The translations under genes and the position numbers were made by a program. 64,000 nucleotides of DNA, taken from assembly GCF_937898475.1 (NCBI RefSeq), contig NZ_CALEJS010000032.1:124001-188000 (forward strand), in the 5' to 3' direction. Within the stretch, counting starts at the first letter, position 1. Each line of letters starts with the position of its first letter. Below the pieces are notes generated by a model. That model was given only the letters and a program-made list of their open reading frames with translations, had not been told where the DNA came from and ran no database searches. The DNA is from an uncultured Chitinophaga sp. (GTDB taxonomy: Bacteria; Bacteroidota; Bacteroidia; Chitinophagales; Chitinophagaceae). Shown piece by piece: positions 52,525 to 60,543 of this stretch.

Positions 52525-53589
52525 CTAAAACAATCCCAGGGACTTATTTTCAAGGAAATCGGTGATTGTTTTCGGAAAGGCATAATTGTTCAGCCGGTTA
52601 ATGGGTACAGCCATATAATTTGTTATAGCAGGCTTTTTTGCTGCAGATAACAACAGGAACTGGCTATGTATAGTTTGATGGGTAAGCTGCTGTTTAAAAG
52701 CGGGAGATATACCCTGTACGGTATAAAATACATCCTGCAGCAGCGCTTTGAAGCCGGAGGAAGCCTGCAGTTCCTGTACGGTGATGGGGGAGGGTGTTTC
52801 CAGCAATATGAATTCGTGCAGGTTTTGCCATATATCATTGCCGGTACGTTTGCGGATAAACACCTGGCCTTTGTAATCCAATACTATATAATAGAAGTAT
52901 CGTTTTTTTATGACGAGTTTTTTGGACTTTACGGGAAGCAGGGCAACAATCTGCTGCCGGAGTGCCACACATTTTTTTGACAGGGGGCATTGCGGGCAAA
53001 GCGGCTGTTGCGGTTTGCATATTGAGGCCCCGAAATCCATAATGCTCTGGTTATAAACGGCAGACTGGCCGGCGGGCAGCAGCTCCTGCGCCAGCGCTGC
53101 AAATTCTTTTTTGCCGGCGGTACTGTCTACCGGCGTGTCAATTCCAAAATAGCGGGAAAGCACCCGGAAAACGTTGCCGTCCAGCACAGCATGGTGGCTG
53201 TTAAAGGCAAAGGACGCGATGGCTGCGGCGGTGTAGGGACCAACGCCTTTGAGCGACTGTATTGCTTCGTAAGTATCCGGGAAGCGGCCCTGATAGCTTT
53301 GTACCACCTGCCGGGCGGCCGCCAGCATATTTTTACAACGGGCATAATAGCCCAGTCCCTGCCAGAGGCGGAATACAGCTTCATCCGGCGCGGCGGCAAG
53401 ATCCTGTATGGTGGGGTAGGTAGTAATAAAGCGTTCGTAATAAGGCTGGCCCTGTTCTACCCGGGTTTGCTGGAGAATGATCTCCGAAAGCCAGATACGG
53501 TAGGGATCTTTGATCCCTTTCCAGGGCATGGTACGGCTATTGTGTTGATGGTTCCATTCCAGCAGCTGCGTTGTAAAAAACATTTTCAT
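52525..53589 (-). CDS. mutY: A/G-specific adenine glycosylase MutY
   Basis: 354 residues from the ATG at 53589 (MKMFFTTQLLEWN). The frame stays open to a TTG at 53598, but that codon is part of the TATATTTG promoter element, so the ATG is right. HhH-GPD glycosylase: catalytic Glu36 in SEIILQQTRV, Asp137 in VLDGNVFRV, hairpin GVGPYTAAAIAS, and a 4Fe-4S loop with Cys191, 198, 201 and 207. The C-terminal NUDIX-like domain (about 225-350) recognises 8-oxoG. The enzyme removes adenine opposite 8-oxoguanine. Confidence 0.95.
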   Translation of the reverse strand: MKMFFTTQLLEWNHQHNSRTMPWKGIKDPYRIWLSEIILQQTRVEQGQPYYERFITTYPTIQDLAAAPDEAVFRLWQGLGYYARCKNMLAAARQVVQSYQGRFPDTYEAIQSLKGVGPYTAAAIASFAFNSHHAVLDGNVFRVLSRYFGIDTPVDSTAGKKEFAALAQELLPAGQSAVYNQSIMDFGASICKPQQPLCPQCPLSKKCVALRQQIVALLPVKSKKLVIKKRYFYYIVLDYKGQVFIRKRTGNDIWQNLHEFILLETPSPITVQELQASSGFKALLQDVFYTVQGISPAFKQQLTHQTIHSQFLLLSAAKKPAITNYMAVPINRLNNYAFPKTITDFLENKSLGLF

Positions 53590-53595
53590 GCGCTG

Positions 53596-53603
53596 CAAAT
53601 ATA
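53596..53603 (-). promoter_or_regulatory. mutY -7 promoter element, decides the start codon
   Basis: TATATTTG on the minus strand overlaps the upstream TTG start candidate, leaving the ATG at 53589 as the first usable start. Confidence 0.55.
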
Positions 53604-53960
53604 GGAGGCGGGGGCTGATGAGAAAACGGCTGGGGAGATATAATTATAAATAACAGGCCGGAGACAAAAAAATAATCTGATATGAATATTATTTTTTGTA
53701 TATTCGTTACTCAATGGTTTTGTGAAATTTTCCATTTCACGCTCCACCATTCATAAAAGGTGTTACGCAGTGAGTATGAAACCTTTTCTGGCCGGTACTT
53801 TGCATGATATTTGAGAACATCGAAACCAATTCAATATAAGCATGTTGTAAAGATTGGCAAGGGTGGTATGAGGAAAAAAGATAAAATTTATCTTACTTAA
53901 AACCAGTAATTATAATTTTTTTAAATATTTTTGAGAAATAAGTAATCCTCCGCTTCAATT
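53604..53960. other. Divergent AT-rich gap between mutY and HU genes
   Basis: No gene is seen. The plus-strand end (about 53870-53960) is very AT-rich and should hold the HU promoter; no exact TAnnTTTG element was found there. A long leader for the HU gene is possible. Confidence 0.4.
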
Positions 53961-54248
53961 ATGAGAAAAGCTGACTTGATAAACAACATTGCTGAAAAAA
54001 CCGGCATCCCCAAAGTAGATGTGTTAGTAACACTCGAGGCCATGTTTAAGGAGGTCAAAGAAGCGCTGGCAAATGGCGAGCACATTTACATCCGGGGTTT
54101 TGGTAGTTTCATCACAAAAAAGAGAGCCGCCAAGATTGGCCGTAACATTAAGAAGAATGTAGCTGTGGAGATACCGGAGCACTACATTCCTGCTTTCAAA
54201 CCTTCTAAAGAATTTGTTGCTGAAGTAAAGAAGCTCAAAAGTTCTTAA
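53961..54248 (+). CDS. HU/IHF-family DNA-binding protein
   Basis: 95 residues, standard size. MRKADLINNIAEKTGIPKVD opens the helical dimerisation part; the DNA-bending arm follows after GFGSFITKKRAAKIGRN, and the C-terminus FKPSKEFVAEVKKLK is typical. HU proteins bend and package DNA as dimers. The gene heads a cluster with a TPR protein, a tiny basic peptide and RNase E/G. Distinction between HU and IHF subunits is not attempted. Confidence 0.95.
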   Translation: MRKADLINNIAEKTGIPKVDVLVTLEAMFKEVKEALANGEHIYIRGFGSFITKKRAAKIGRNIKKNVAVEIPEHYIPAFKPSKEFVAEVKKLKSS

Positions 54249-54253
54249 TTTTG
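54246..54253 (+). promoter_or_regulatory. -7 element of the TPR gene, overlapping the HU stop codon
   Basis: TAATTTTG, exact TAnnTTTG match, includes the end of the HU stop codon and lies 19 bases before the next ATG. Confidence 0.5.
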
Positions 54254-54272
54254 CTGCCTAATAAATTTAGGC

Positions 54273-55121
54273 ATGCAAAAATCGCAAGTTCTCCTGGTAG
54301 GTACTGCTGTAGCATTACTGATTGTATTGCTGGCCTTTGGTCGTACCATACCGCGGCCTGAAAAGGGTCAGAAAGCAATGCCAACTGCCGCTTCTATGTC
54401 CAGCGGACAGGACGTACAACCTATTTCATTCAGTGACCTGCTCTCATCTGCCAAGAAAAAGATCCCTGCCGAAAAGCTTTTGCTGATCAACTCCTGGGAG
54501 AATAAAGTGGTAAGAGGTGATGTAAAGAACCAGCAAATAGCTGCTTATAAGGCATTGTACGCCACCTGGGACAGTCTTAACCAGTTACCCGTTGCCGCCT
54601 ATTACCTGGGCCAGGCAGCTAAGTTGGAAAATTCCGAAAAAAGCCTCACCTTTGCAGCCAATTTATTTTTGGAGCACCTGCAGCATGCCCCGGAGCCGGG
54701 AATCATGAAGTGGGAGGCTCAACAGGCTATTGAGCTCCTGGATCAGGCAATCACACTCAATCCCGGCAACGATTCGCTCAAGATACAACAGGCGCTGGTG
54801 TATATGAACACCGGCGAACCCATGACAGGGGTCCAGAAGTTGAGAGCAGTTGTGGCAGAACACCCTGATAATGTGGAAGCACAGGTTACGCTAGCTAACC
54901 TGGCCATTACATCAGGGCAGTATGATAAAGCAATAGAACGGTTGGAAGCCTTGCTTCCCAGACATCCGGAAGAGGCCAAGATCTATTTCGTGCTGGCCGA
55001 AGCCTACAGAAGCAAGGGTGACGTGAAGAAAGCAGTGGATTTATTCCAGAAATGTAAGGAACTATTAAAGGATCCGGCACTCAAGGCAGAAATAGACGGT
55101 TATATTAAAAGCATTCAATAA
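54273..55121 (+). CDS. TPR-repeat protein with N-terminal membrane anchor
   Basis: 282 residues: a membrane helix at about 5-22 (LLVGTAVALLIVLLAFG), a polar spacer and TPR units from about 95 to 275 (QAIELLDQAITLNPGNDSLK, ALVYMNTGEPMTGVQKLRAV, YFVLAEAYRSKGDVKKAVDL). It should face the periplasm and bind proteins. The position between HU and the RNase E/G gene recurs in other Bacteroidota as far as I remember. No specific role is known to me. Confidence 0.85.
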   Translation: MQKSQVLLVGTAVALLIVLLAFGRTIPRPEKGQKAMPTAASMSSGQDVQPISFSDLLSSAKKKIPAEKLLLINSWENKVVRGDVKNQQIAAYKALYATWDSLNQLPVAAYYLGQAAKLENSEKSLTFAANLFLEHLQHAPEPGIMKWEAQQAIELLDQAITLNPGNDSLKIQQALVYMNTGEPMTGVQKLRAVVAEHPDNVEAQVTLANLAITSGQYDKAIERLEALLPRHPEEAKIYFVLAEAYRSKGDVKKAVDLFQKCKELLKDPALKAEIDGYIKSIQ

Positions 55122-55157
55122 TATTTTATTTTCAAACATTTAAAAACTTATTAAAGT

Positions 55158-55253
55158 ATGCCTTGCGGTAAGAAAAGAAAAAGACATAAAATTGCCACTC
55201 ACAAGCGTAAGAAAAGGTTAAGAAAAAACCGGCATAAGAAAAATAAGAAATAA
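55158..55253 (+). CDS. 31-residue basic peptide (possible ribosomal protein)
   Basis: MPCGKKRKRHKIATHKRKKR starts a 31-residue peptide of which about two thirds are Lys, Arg or His. The size, composition and spacing resemble the conserved C-terminal segment of AURKAIP1/COX24 (mS38) and the actinobacterial ribosomal peptide bS22. From memory, nearly identical peptides are conserved across Bacteroidota in front of the RNase E/G gene. Binding to rRNA is the natural inference. The clean start and stop and the invariant-looking sequence argue for a real gene despite its size. Confidence 0.75.
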   Translation: MPCGKKRKRHKIATHKRKKRLRKNRHKKNKK

Positions 55254-55602
55254 GTATTTCTCCTGTTTCCCGCCATTTATACTAAACAGGTATATTGCTA
55301 CGCGTGGTCAGATAAGATTTTCATATAGCCTGCATGATTCCGGCAATCATTATTATTGTGAATTGCTCTCAATTTGTTAAATTGCCAAGGTCATGCAGGT
55401 AATTTCCACCAGATCCCGCAACAGCATTTCCCGGACATCGCCTGCAGATCACTAAACCCTTAAGCAATCCATCATCACGTATGTGACGAATTAGCTGATT
55501 GTGTTGTACAGTTAGCGATTTTTGGTATGTGGGTAGTTGTAAAACACAGCCCGCATCACCCATGAATGAAGGTGAAGTTATAATGGTAAAAATTTTGGAC
55601 GC
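55254..55602 (+). promoter_or_regulatory. Long structured leader of the RNase E/G gene
   Basis: 349 bases without a plausible gene. CCTGCATGA (55329-55337) pairs with TCATGCAGG (55391-55399), and inside it GGCAAT (55342-55347) pairs with ATTGCC (55381-55386). A seven-codon frame starts with ATG at 55583 and its TGA overlaps the TTG start of the RNase gene (TTGA). RNase E of E. coli controls its own mRNA through a structured 5' leader of similar length; the same here is inference. Confidence 0.5.
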
Positions 55603-57153
55603 TTGAATAAGGAACTTATTATAAATGCGGCACCGACTGGTGTGGAGATAGCGTTGCTGGAGGATAAGAAGTTGGTGGAGTTGCATCATGAGAGCGGCAA
55701 TCCCAATTTTGCAGTAGGGGACTTGTACCTGGGAAAAGTTAAAAAGCTGATCCCGGGCCTTAATGCAGCTTTTGTAGATGTTGGCTTTGAGAAAGATGCC
55801 TTTTTACACTACACCGACCTTAGCCCTTATATCCGGTCCATCCTCAAATTCACCCAGCTTGCTATCTCTGATAAATCCCCCGAAGGATTTGACTTTACAA
55901 AATTTAAGAACGAACCGGAAATTGTAAAGACCGGCAAGATCACGGATGTATTAGGAGGTAAGCCCAATATCCTGGTGCAGATATTAAAAGAGCCCATCTC
56001 TTCAAAAGGCCCACGCCTGAGCTGCGAGATATCTCTTCCCGGAAGGTTTATAGTGTTAACACCCTTCAACGATATTGTAGCGGTATCTAAAAAGATACAT
56101 TCTTCCGAAGAAAGAAAACGCCTGCAGAAAATAGTAGAGGCTATCAAAACACCTAATTTCGGTGTTATTGTACGTACCGCCGCAGAAGGCAAGAAAACGG
56201 CAGAGCTGCATGAGGACCTGACCACGCTGGTAGAAACATGGAAAAATATCCAGACCAACCTCCGCAGCGCACAACCTCCTCAGAAAATACTCAGCGAACA
56301 GGCCAAAACCACCAGCATTCTCCGCGACCTGCTCAATGAAAGCTTTAACCGTATAGTCATTAATGACAAGAACATTTATTCTGATACCAGGGCTTATATT
56401 CAGAAAATAGCTCCTGAAAAACAGGATATTGTTACTTATTACCATAATGGCGCTCCCATTTTTGATCACTATGGCATTACCCGGCAGGTGAAAGCCTCCT
56501 TTGGTAAAACGGTGAACCTTGACAGCGGCGTGTACCTCATTATCGAGGCGACCGAGGCCCTGCATGTGATCGATGTGAACAGCGGGTACAAAAGCTCCAG
56601 CAATAACCAGGAACAGAACGCCCTGGCCAGCAACCTGGAAGCGGCAGCGGAAATTGCCCGGCAATTACGCCTGCGCGACCTTGGCGGCATCATCATTATC
56701 GACTTCATTGATATGAAGCTGCCGGAAAACAAGAAGGTGGTGTATGAAGCGATGGAAAAGTTTATGGCCCAGGACCGGGCTAAACATACCATCCTGCCGA
56801 TCTCCAAATTCGGCTTGATGCAGATCACCCGTCAGCGTGTAAAGCCGGAAGTGACCATTTCAGTAGCGGAAGACTGTCCCTCCTGCAAAGGCACCGGCAA
56901 AATAGGCGCATCCGTGCTGATCATTGATGAAATAGAAAAGAACCTGCAGTACCTGATCAATCACCAACATAAAGGTCTTACCATCAGGGTGCACCCCATT
57001 TTAAGCGCTTTCCTCACAAAAGGCTTCCTGACCAGCCGCCAGTGGAAATGGTATTTTCAGTTCCGCAAATGGATCAGGGTAAAAGCAGACACCAATTACC
57101 ATCTTACAGAGTATCGCTTCTTTGACGCAAGCGACGAAGAAATTAAACTATAA
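55603..57153 (+). CDS. rng: Ribonuclease E/G
   Basis: 516 residues starting at a TTG (NKELIINAAPTGVEIALLED is the family opening, so no better start exists). An S1 RNA-binding domain (about 38-120), the RNase H-like and 5'-sensor parts, the DNase I-like catalytic core with magnesium-binding Asp residues in IIIIDFIDMK, and the zinc-link CPSCKG (Cys425, Cys428). Length and lack of a long C-terminal tail fit RNase G. It processes rRNA and starts mRNA decay. The long leader and overlapping short frame upstream hint at translational control. Confidence 0.95.
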   Translation: MNKELIINAAPTGVEIALLEDKKLVELHHESGNPNFAVGDLYLGKVKKLIPGLNAAFVDVGFEKDAFLHYTDLSPYIRSILKFTQLAISDKSPEGFDFTKFKNEPEIVKTGKITDVLGGKPNILVQILKEPISSKGPRLSCEISLPGRFIVLTPFNDIVAVSKKIHSSEERKRLQKIVEAIKTPNFGVIVRTAAEGKKTAELHEDLTTLVETWKNIQTNLRSAQPPQKILSEQAKTTSILRDLLNESFNRIVINDKNIYSDTRAYIQKIAPEKQDIVTYYHNGAPIFDHYGITRQVKASFGKTVNLDSGVYLIIEATEALHVIDVNSGYKSSSNNQEQNALASNLEAAAEIARQLRLRDLGGIIIIDFIDMKLPENKKVVYEAMEKFMAQDRAKHTILPISKFGLMQITRQRVKPEVTISVAEDCPSCKGTGKIGASVLIIDEIEKNLQYLINHQHKGLTIRVHPILSAFLTKGFLTSRQWKWYFQFRKWIRVKADTNYHLTEYRFFDASDEEIKL

Positions 57154-57168
57154 AATTCTTTAGGGTTC

Positions 57169-57254
57169 AAGGGTTTGAAAGTTTGAGCGTTTGAATGTTT
57201 GAGATTGTCTCCATACAAACATGCAACGCTCAAATTCTTAAACCCTTATTTTTA
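57169..57254. terminator. Terminator built from GTTTGA-type inverted repeat
   Basis: AAGGGTTT (57169-57176) and TTTGAGCGTT (57182-57191) pair with AACGCTCAAA (57225-57234) and AAACCCTT (57240-57247), followed by ATTTTTAT on the plus strand. It separates the converging rng and cupin genes. Confidence 0.7.
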
Positions 57255-57572
57255 TCTGTAGTCTTCCCGTACCGGACAGAAAGTATCTATGATACGGCAG
57301 TCTGTAATAGCCTTCCCGCCGTGCAGTGTGTTGGAGGGTATGATCAGTGTATCGTGCTGGTGCAGGGTGTACACCTCTTCTCCCAGCTGCATTTCAAAAG
57401 TGCCCTCGGCAATGTAGGTGATCTGTTCATGCACATGCTGATGGAGGGGAGATACCGAGCCGGCCGTGATCTCCCAAAAGGCCAGGGTGCTTTTTTCTCC
57501 GTGTATGAAACGCCCGGTGTGGCCTGGTACAGTAAGGCGGCCGGGAATGTCGTGTAGCGCTTTGGGTGGCAT
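57252..57572 (-). CDS. Cupin-domain protein
   Basis: 106 residues, one cupin 2 beta-barrel. The metal site is visible as HQHVHEQ (44-50) and a later His84 (NTLHGGK). Single-domain cupins of this size include KdgF-like isomerases and many of unknown function; nothing nearby points to a pathway. The gene stands alone between rng and the L,D-transpeptidase gene. Confidence 0.88.
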   Translation of the reverse strand: MPPKALHDIPGRLTVPGHTGRFIHGEKSTLAFWEITAGSVSPLHQHVHEQITYIAEGTFEMQLGEEVYTLHQHDTLIIPSNTLHGGKAITDCRIIDTFCPVREDYR

Positions 57573-57684
57573 GGCAAACTTATTTAAGGTAAAATTTGTT
57601 TAAAAATAGGTGGATGGGGCCATTTTACCAAAAAGTCAGCAGCCCCCGTCATTGTTGGAACCATAATAAATCCCCCTTACGTTT

Positions 57685-59319
57685 ATGCAGCTACGAAAAA
57701 TAAGCGCTCTGCTGTTGTTGTTATTGTTATTGAATGCGGCCTGCCACCGGGGCCAGAAAGCAGGTCCCCCGCTTGTGAGGGATACCAGCCATTATACAAA
57801 AGAAGAGTACATAGACCGGGTGCTGGACAGCACTGCGTTGGACAGTTTTCTGCAGCAGGATACCGCCTACCGTAGCTATGCCGACCTGATGAAGAATTTT
57901 TACCGGCAGAGAAATTACCACTATGCCTGGGTATCCGGCGATGGCAGGCTTACCGAGCAGGCAGGCAACTTCCTGAATATGACGCAGCTGGACAGCAACG
58001 CTGTACGTGCATCGCTGCAGCAGCTGTACGATAAGATAGCGCAGGACAGCGGCAGGGTTACTGCGGCAGATATGTCCAGGGTGGAAATGATGCTCACCGG
58101 CCAGTTCTTCGATTATGGCAGCAAAGAATGGGGAGGTATGACCTCAGACACTGCCAAAGACCTGGAATGGTTCATACCACGTAAGAAGCTGGATATGGAA
58201 AGTTTGCTGGACTCACTGGTACAGCGTCCCGGTAATACGTTTGAAGAGCCGGTGAACAGGTATTATATCTTGCTCCGGAATGCATTGAAAAAGCTTGATG
58301 ATATGGACAAGAGCGGTCGCTGGGATTCTATCTATGCGGATAAAAAGATCTATAAGAAAGGAGATACAGCAGCCGTGATCACGCAGGTAAAGCACCGGCT
58401 GCATACCTGGGGCGACCTGCCGGTGGCGGATACCAGCTCGTTGTTCACGCCCGCTCTCGATACTGCTATACGTAATTTCCAGGAACGTATGGGCCTTACC
58501 GTGAACGGTACTATACAACAGCCGGTATTAAACGCACTGAATGTGCCGTTGCAGAAACGTATACAGCAGGTACTGCTGAATATGGAACGCATGCGCTGGG
58601 TACCGGTAGAACCAGGCGATAACTATTTACTCGTAAATATCCCTGAGTTTAAGCTGCACGTATACGAAGGCGGTAAGCTGGCCTGGAGCTGCAATGTAGT
58701 TGTAGGTAAACCAGGCGCCAGCACCGTTATTTTTACAAGGATCATGAAGTTTGTAGTATTCAGTCCTTACTGGAACGTGCCGCCCGGCATACTGGCCAAC
58801 GAGGTGTTGCCGGCAGTGAAACGTAACCGGGCCTATTTAACAAGGCAGAATATGGAGGTGGTAAATGCCAGCGGCAAGGAGATCCCCGCGGGCAGTATTA
58901 ACTGGAGCAGATATTCCGGTTCCAGTTTCCCGTATATCATCCGGCAGAAACCTGGGCGCTCCAATGCCTTGGGTAAGGTAAAGTTCCTGTTCCCGAACGA
59001 ATATAACATCTATCTGCATGACACTCCTTCGCGCTACCTGTTTGGAGAAACGAAACGCTCTTTCAGTCATGGATGTATACGGGTAGCAGAACCCAAACGC
59101 CTGGCAGAATGGTTACTGCGGAACGATCCTGCCTGGAATTCGGAAAAAATTGAGAAGGCTATGAACGGCAATAAGGAAGTATATGTATCCCTGAAAGTCC
59201 AGGTACCCGTGTTCATAGGCTACTTCACCGCATTTGTGAACAGTAAGGGACAACTCAATTTCCGCGACGATGTTTATGGCCACGACAAACGGTTGGCTGC
59301 GCAGCTTTTTAGTAATTAA
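57685..59319 (+). CDS. L,D-transpeptidase with peptidoglycan-binding domain (YcbB/LdtD-like), lipoprotein
   Basis: 544 residues. Lipobox NAAC (Cys20). An N-terminal helical scaffold domain (about 60-220), a peptidoglycan-binding PG_binding_1 unit (about 225-290; FQERMGLTVNGTIQQPVLNA) and a YkuD domain (about 315-500) with His462 and Cys464 in SHGCIRV. This is the order of E. coli LdtD (YcbB), which makes 3-3 crosslinks in peptidoglycan and gives beta-lactam tolerance. A class D beta-lactamase lies elsewhere in the window but is not linked. Confidence 0.93.
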   Translation: MQLRKISALLLLLLLLNAACHRGQKAGPPLVRDTSHYTKEEYIDRVLDSTALDSFLQQDTAYRSYADLMKNFYRQRNYHYAWVSGDGRLTEQAGNFLNMTQLDSNAVRASLQQLYDKIAQDSGRVTAADMSRVEMMLTGQFFDYGSKEWGGMTSDTAKDLEWFIPRKKLDMESLLDSLVQRPGNTFEEPVNRYYILLRNALKKLDDMDKSGRWDSIYADKKIYKKGDTAAVITQVKHRLHTWGDLPVADTSSLFTPALDTAIRNFQERMGLTVNGTIQQPVLNALNVPLQKRIQQVLLNMERMRWVPVEPGDNYLLVNIPEFKLHVYEGGKLAWSCNVVVGKPGASTVIFTRIMKFVVFSPYWNVPPGILANEVLPAVKRNRAYLTRQNMEVVNASGKEIPAGSINWSRYSGSSFPYIIRQKPGRSNALGKVKFLFPNEYNIYLHDTPSRYLFGETKRSFSHGCIRVAEPKRLAEWLLRNDPAWNSEKIEKAMNGNKEVYVSLKVQVPVFIGYFTAFVNSKGQLNFRDDVYGHDKRLAAQLFSN

Positions 59320-59331
59320 TTATGCAGAATG

Positions 59332-59419
59332 AATAATTAATAATTGTGAAACCTGCCATTCATTCAGGTCACACGTACTGTAAGTATTGTTAATTATTCA
59401 TTGTTAATTATTAATTATT
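59332..59419. repeat. AATAATTAATAATT inverted repeat between converging genes
   Basis: AATAATTAATAATT (59332-59345) and AATTATTAATTATT (59406-59419) are perfect inverted copies 60 bases apart; the second overlaps the stop codon of ridA. It may act as a weak terminator. Confidence 0.5.
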
Positions 59420-59795
59420 TGCAGGCAATAACCGATATCTCCACATTAACGCCTTTGGGCAGCGCAGACACCTGTACCGTTTCACGGGCAGGGAAATGAC
59501 TACTAAAATACTTGCCGTAGATCTCATTGATCTGGGAAAAATTATTCATATCTGTAATGAAGATGGTGGCCTTTACTACGTCATTAAAGTCCATTCCCGC
59601 TTCAGACAGTATATGTTTCAGGTTCTGCATCACCTGGTGCGTTTCAGCAACGATATCTTCCTTTACCAGCTGATTGGTATCAGGGTGCAGTGCTATCTGC
59701 CCGGATACAAACAACATATTGCCGGCTTTCACAGCCTGGTTATACGGGCCGATGGGCTCCGGCGCCTGTTTGGTATTGATGATCTGTTTTTCCAT
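59415..59795 (-). CDS. ridA: RidA-family enamine/imine deaminase
   Basis: 126 residues, the standard size of the Rid/YER057c/UK114 family, a trimer that hydrolyses reactive enamines and imines made by PLP enzymes such as threonine dehydratase. The catalytic Arg lies in ARETVQVSALPKG near residue 103, and the C-terminal VNVEISVIA matches the archetypal RidA group. It is divergent from the dehydrogenase-like gene. Confidence 0.95.
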   Translation of the reverse strand: MEKQIINTKQAPEPIGPYNQAVKAGNMLFVSGQIALHPDTNQLVKEDIVAETHQVMQNLKHILSEAGMDFNDVVKATIFITDMNNFSQINEIYGKYFSSHFPARETVQVSALPKGVNVEISVIACK

Positions 59796-59843
59796 ATGTG
59801 TAAAAGTAAATAAATCCCAAATTCAGGATTTGGAATTTGTCCG

Positions 59844-59851
59844 TAGGTTTG
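59844..59851 (+). promoter_or_regulatory. -7 element of the dehydrogenase-like/tsaB operon
   Basis: TAGGTTTG, exact TAnnTTTG match, 14 bases before the ATG at 59866. It decides against a longer upstream reading of that frame. Confidence 0.55.
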
Positions 59852-59865
59852 CAGAAATTTCAGCT

Positions 59866-60543
59866 ATGAACATCCTGGTAGTAGGAGATGCCGCACGTTA
59901 CAAAGAGCTGCAGCAAAAAGGACTGGAAGGCCACCGGTTGCATTGGGTGCAAAACCCGGATGAAGTATCTTTGCCCGGCCGTTTTGACCTGGTGATAGAC
60001 CTGATACTGGACGACGAGCCCGCACATGCCGCAGTTTATGCCAGGACTCCGGAAGTACCGGTATGGGGAAGCATGGCAAAATCTTCGCTGGCCGAACTGA
60101 TGCACCAGCACGCTTTCAGCCAGGGCTTTAACATTGTTGCCTGCAACTGGCTACCCGGTTTTATTAACCGGCCGCTTACGGAAATGGCTATATTGGACGA
60201 AGCGCAGCAGGAAGGGATTGAGCGCCTGATGCAGCAACTGGGCTGGTCTTACTCCCTGGTGCAGGATGCAGTAGGCCTGGTCACTCCACGGGTGGTGTGC
60301 ATGATCATCAATGAAGCTTATTTTACTGCCGAAGAGGGTACCGCTTCCAGGCAGGACATTGATACTGCCATGCGACTGGGTACCAACTATCCTTACGGGC
60401 CTTTTGAGTGGGCGAAAAGGATAGGTATTAAACATGTATTTGATGTATTAACTGCGGTATATAAAGCAACGGGAGATGAGCGTTATCGCGTTAGCGCGCT
60501 CCTGGAGGAAGAATCGCAAAAAACAGCGAACGGTTGGCATTAA
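59866..60543 (+). CDS. 3-hydroxyacyl-CoA dehydrogenase-like protein with a degenerate nucleotide-binding part
   Basis: 225 residues from the ATG at 59866; family members have about 280. The C-terminal half matches the 3HCDH C-terminal domain (QDAVGLVTPRVVCMIINEAY and GTNYPYGPFEWAKRIG). The N-terminus is short: it opens MNILVVGDAARYKEL and lacks the GxGxxG of an NAD-binding Rossmann fold, and the catalytic Ser/His pair of the enzyme is not recognisable. So it may bind acyl-CoA or act as a partner rather than oxidise substrate. It overlaps tsaB by ten bases. Confidence 0.75.
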   Translation: MNILVVGDAARYKELQQKGLEGHRLHWVQNPDEVSLPGRFDLVIDLILDDEPAHAAVYARTPEVPVWGSMAKSSLAELMHQHAFSQGFNIVACNWLPGFINRPLTEMAILDEAQQEGIERLMQQLGWSYSLVQDAVGLVTPRVVCMIINEAYFTAEEGTASRQDIDTAMRLGTNYPYGPFEWAKRIGIKHVFDVLTAVYKATGDERYRVSALLEEESQKTANGWH

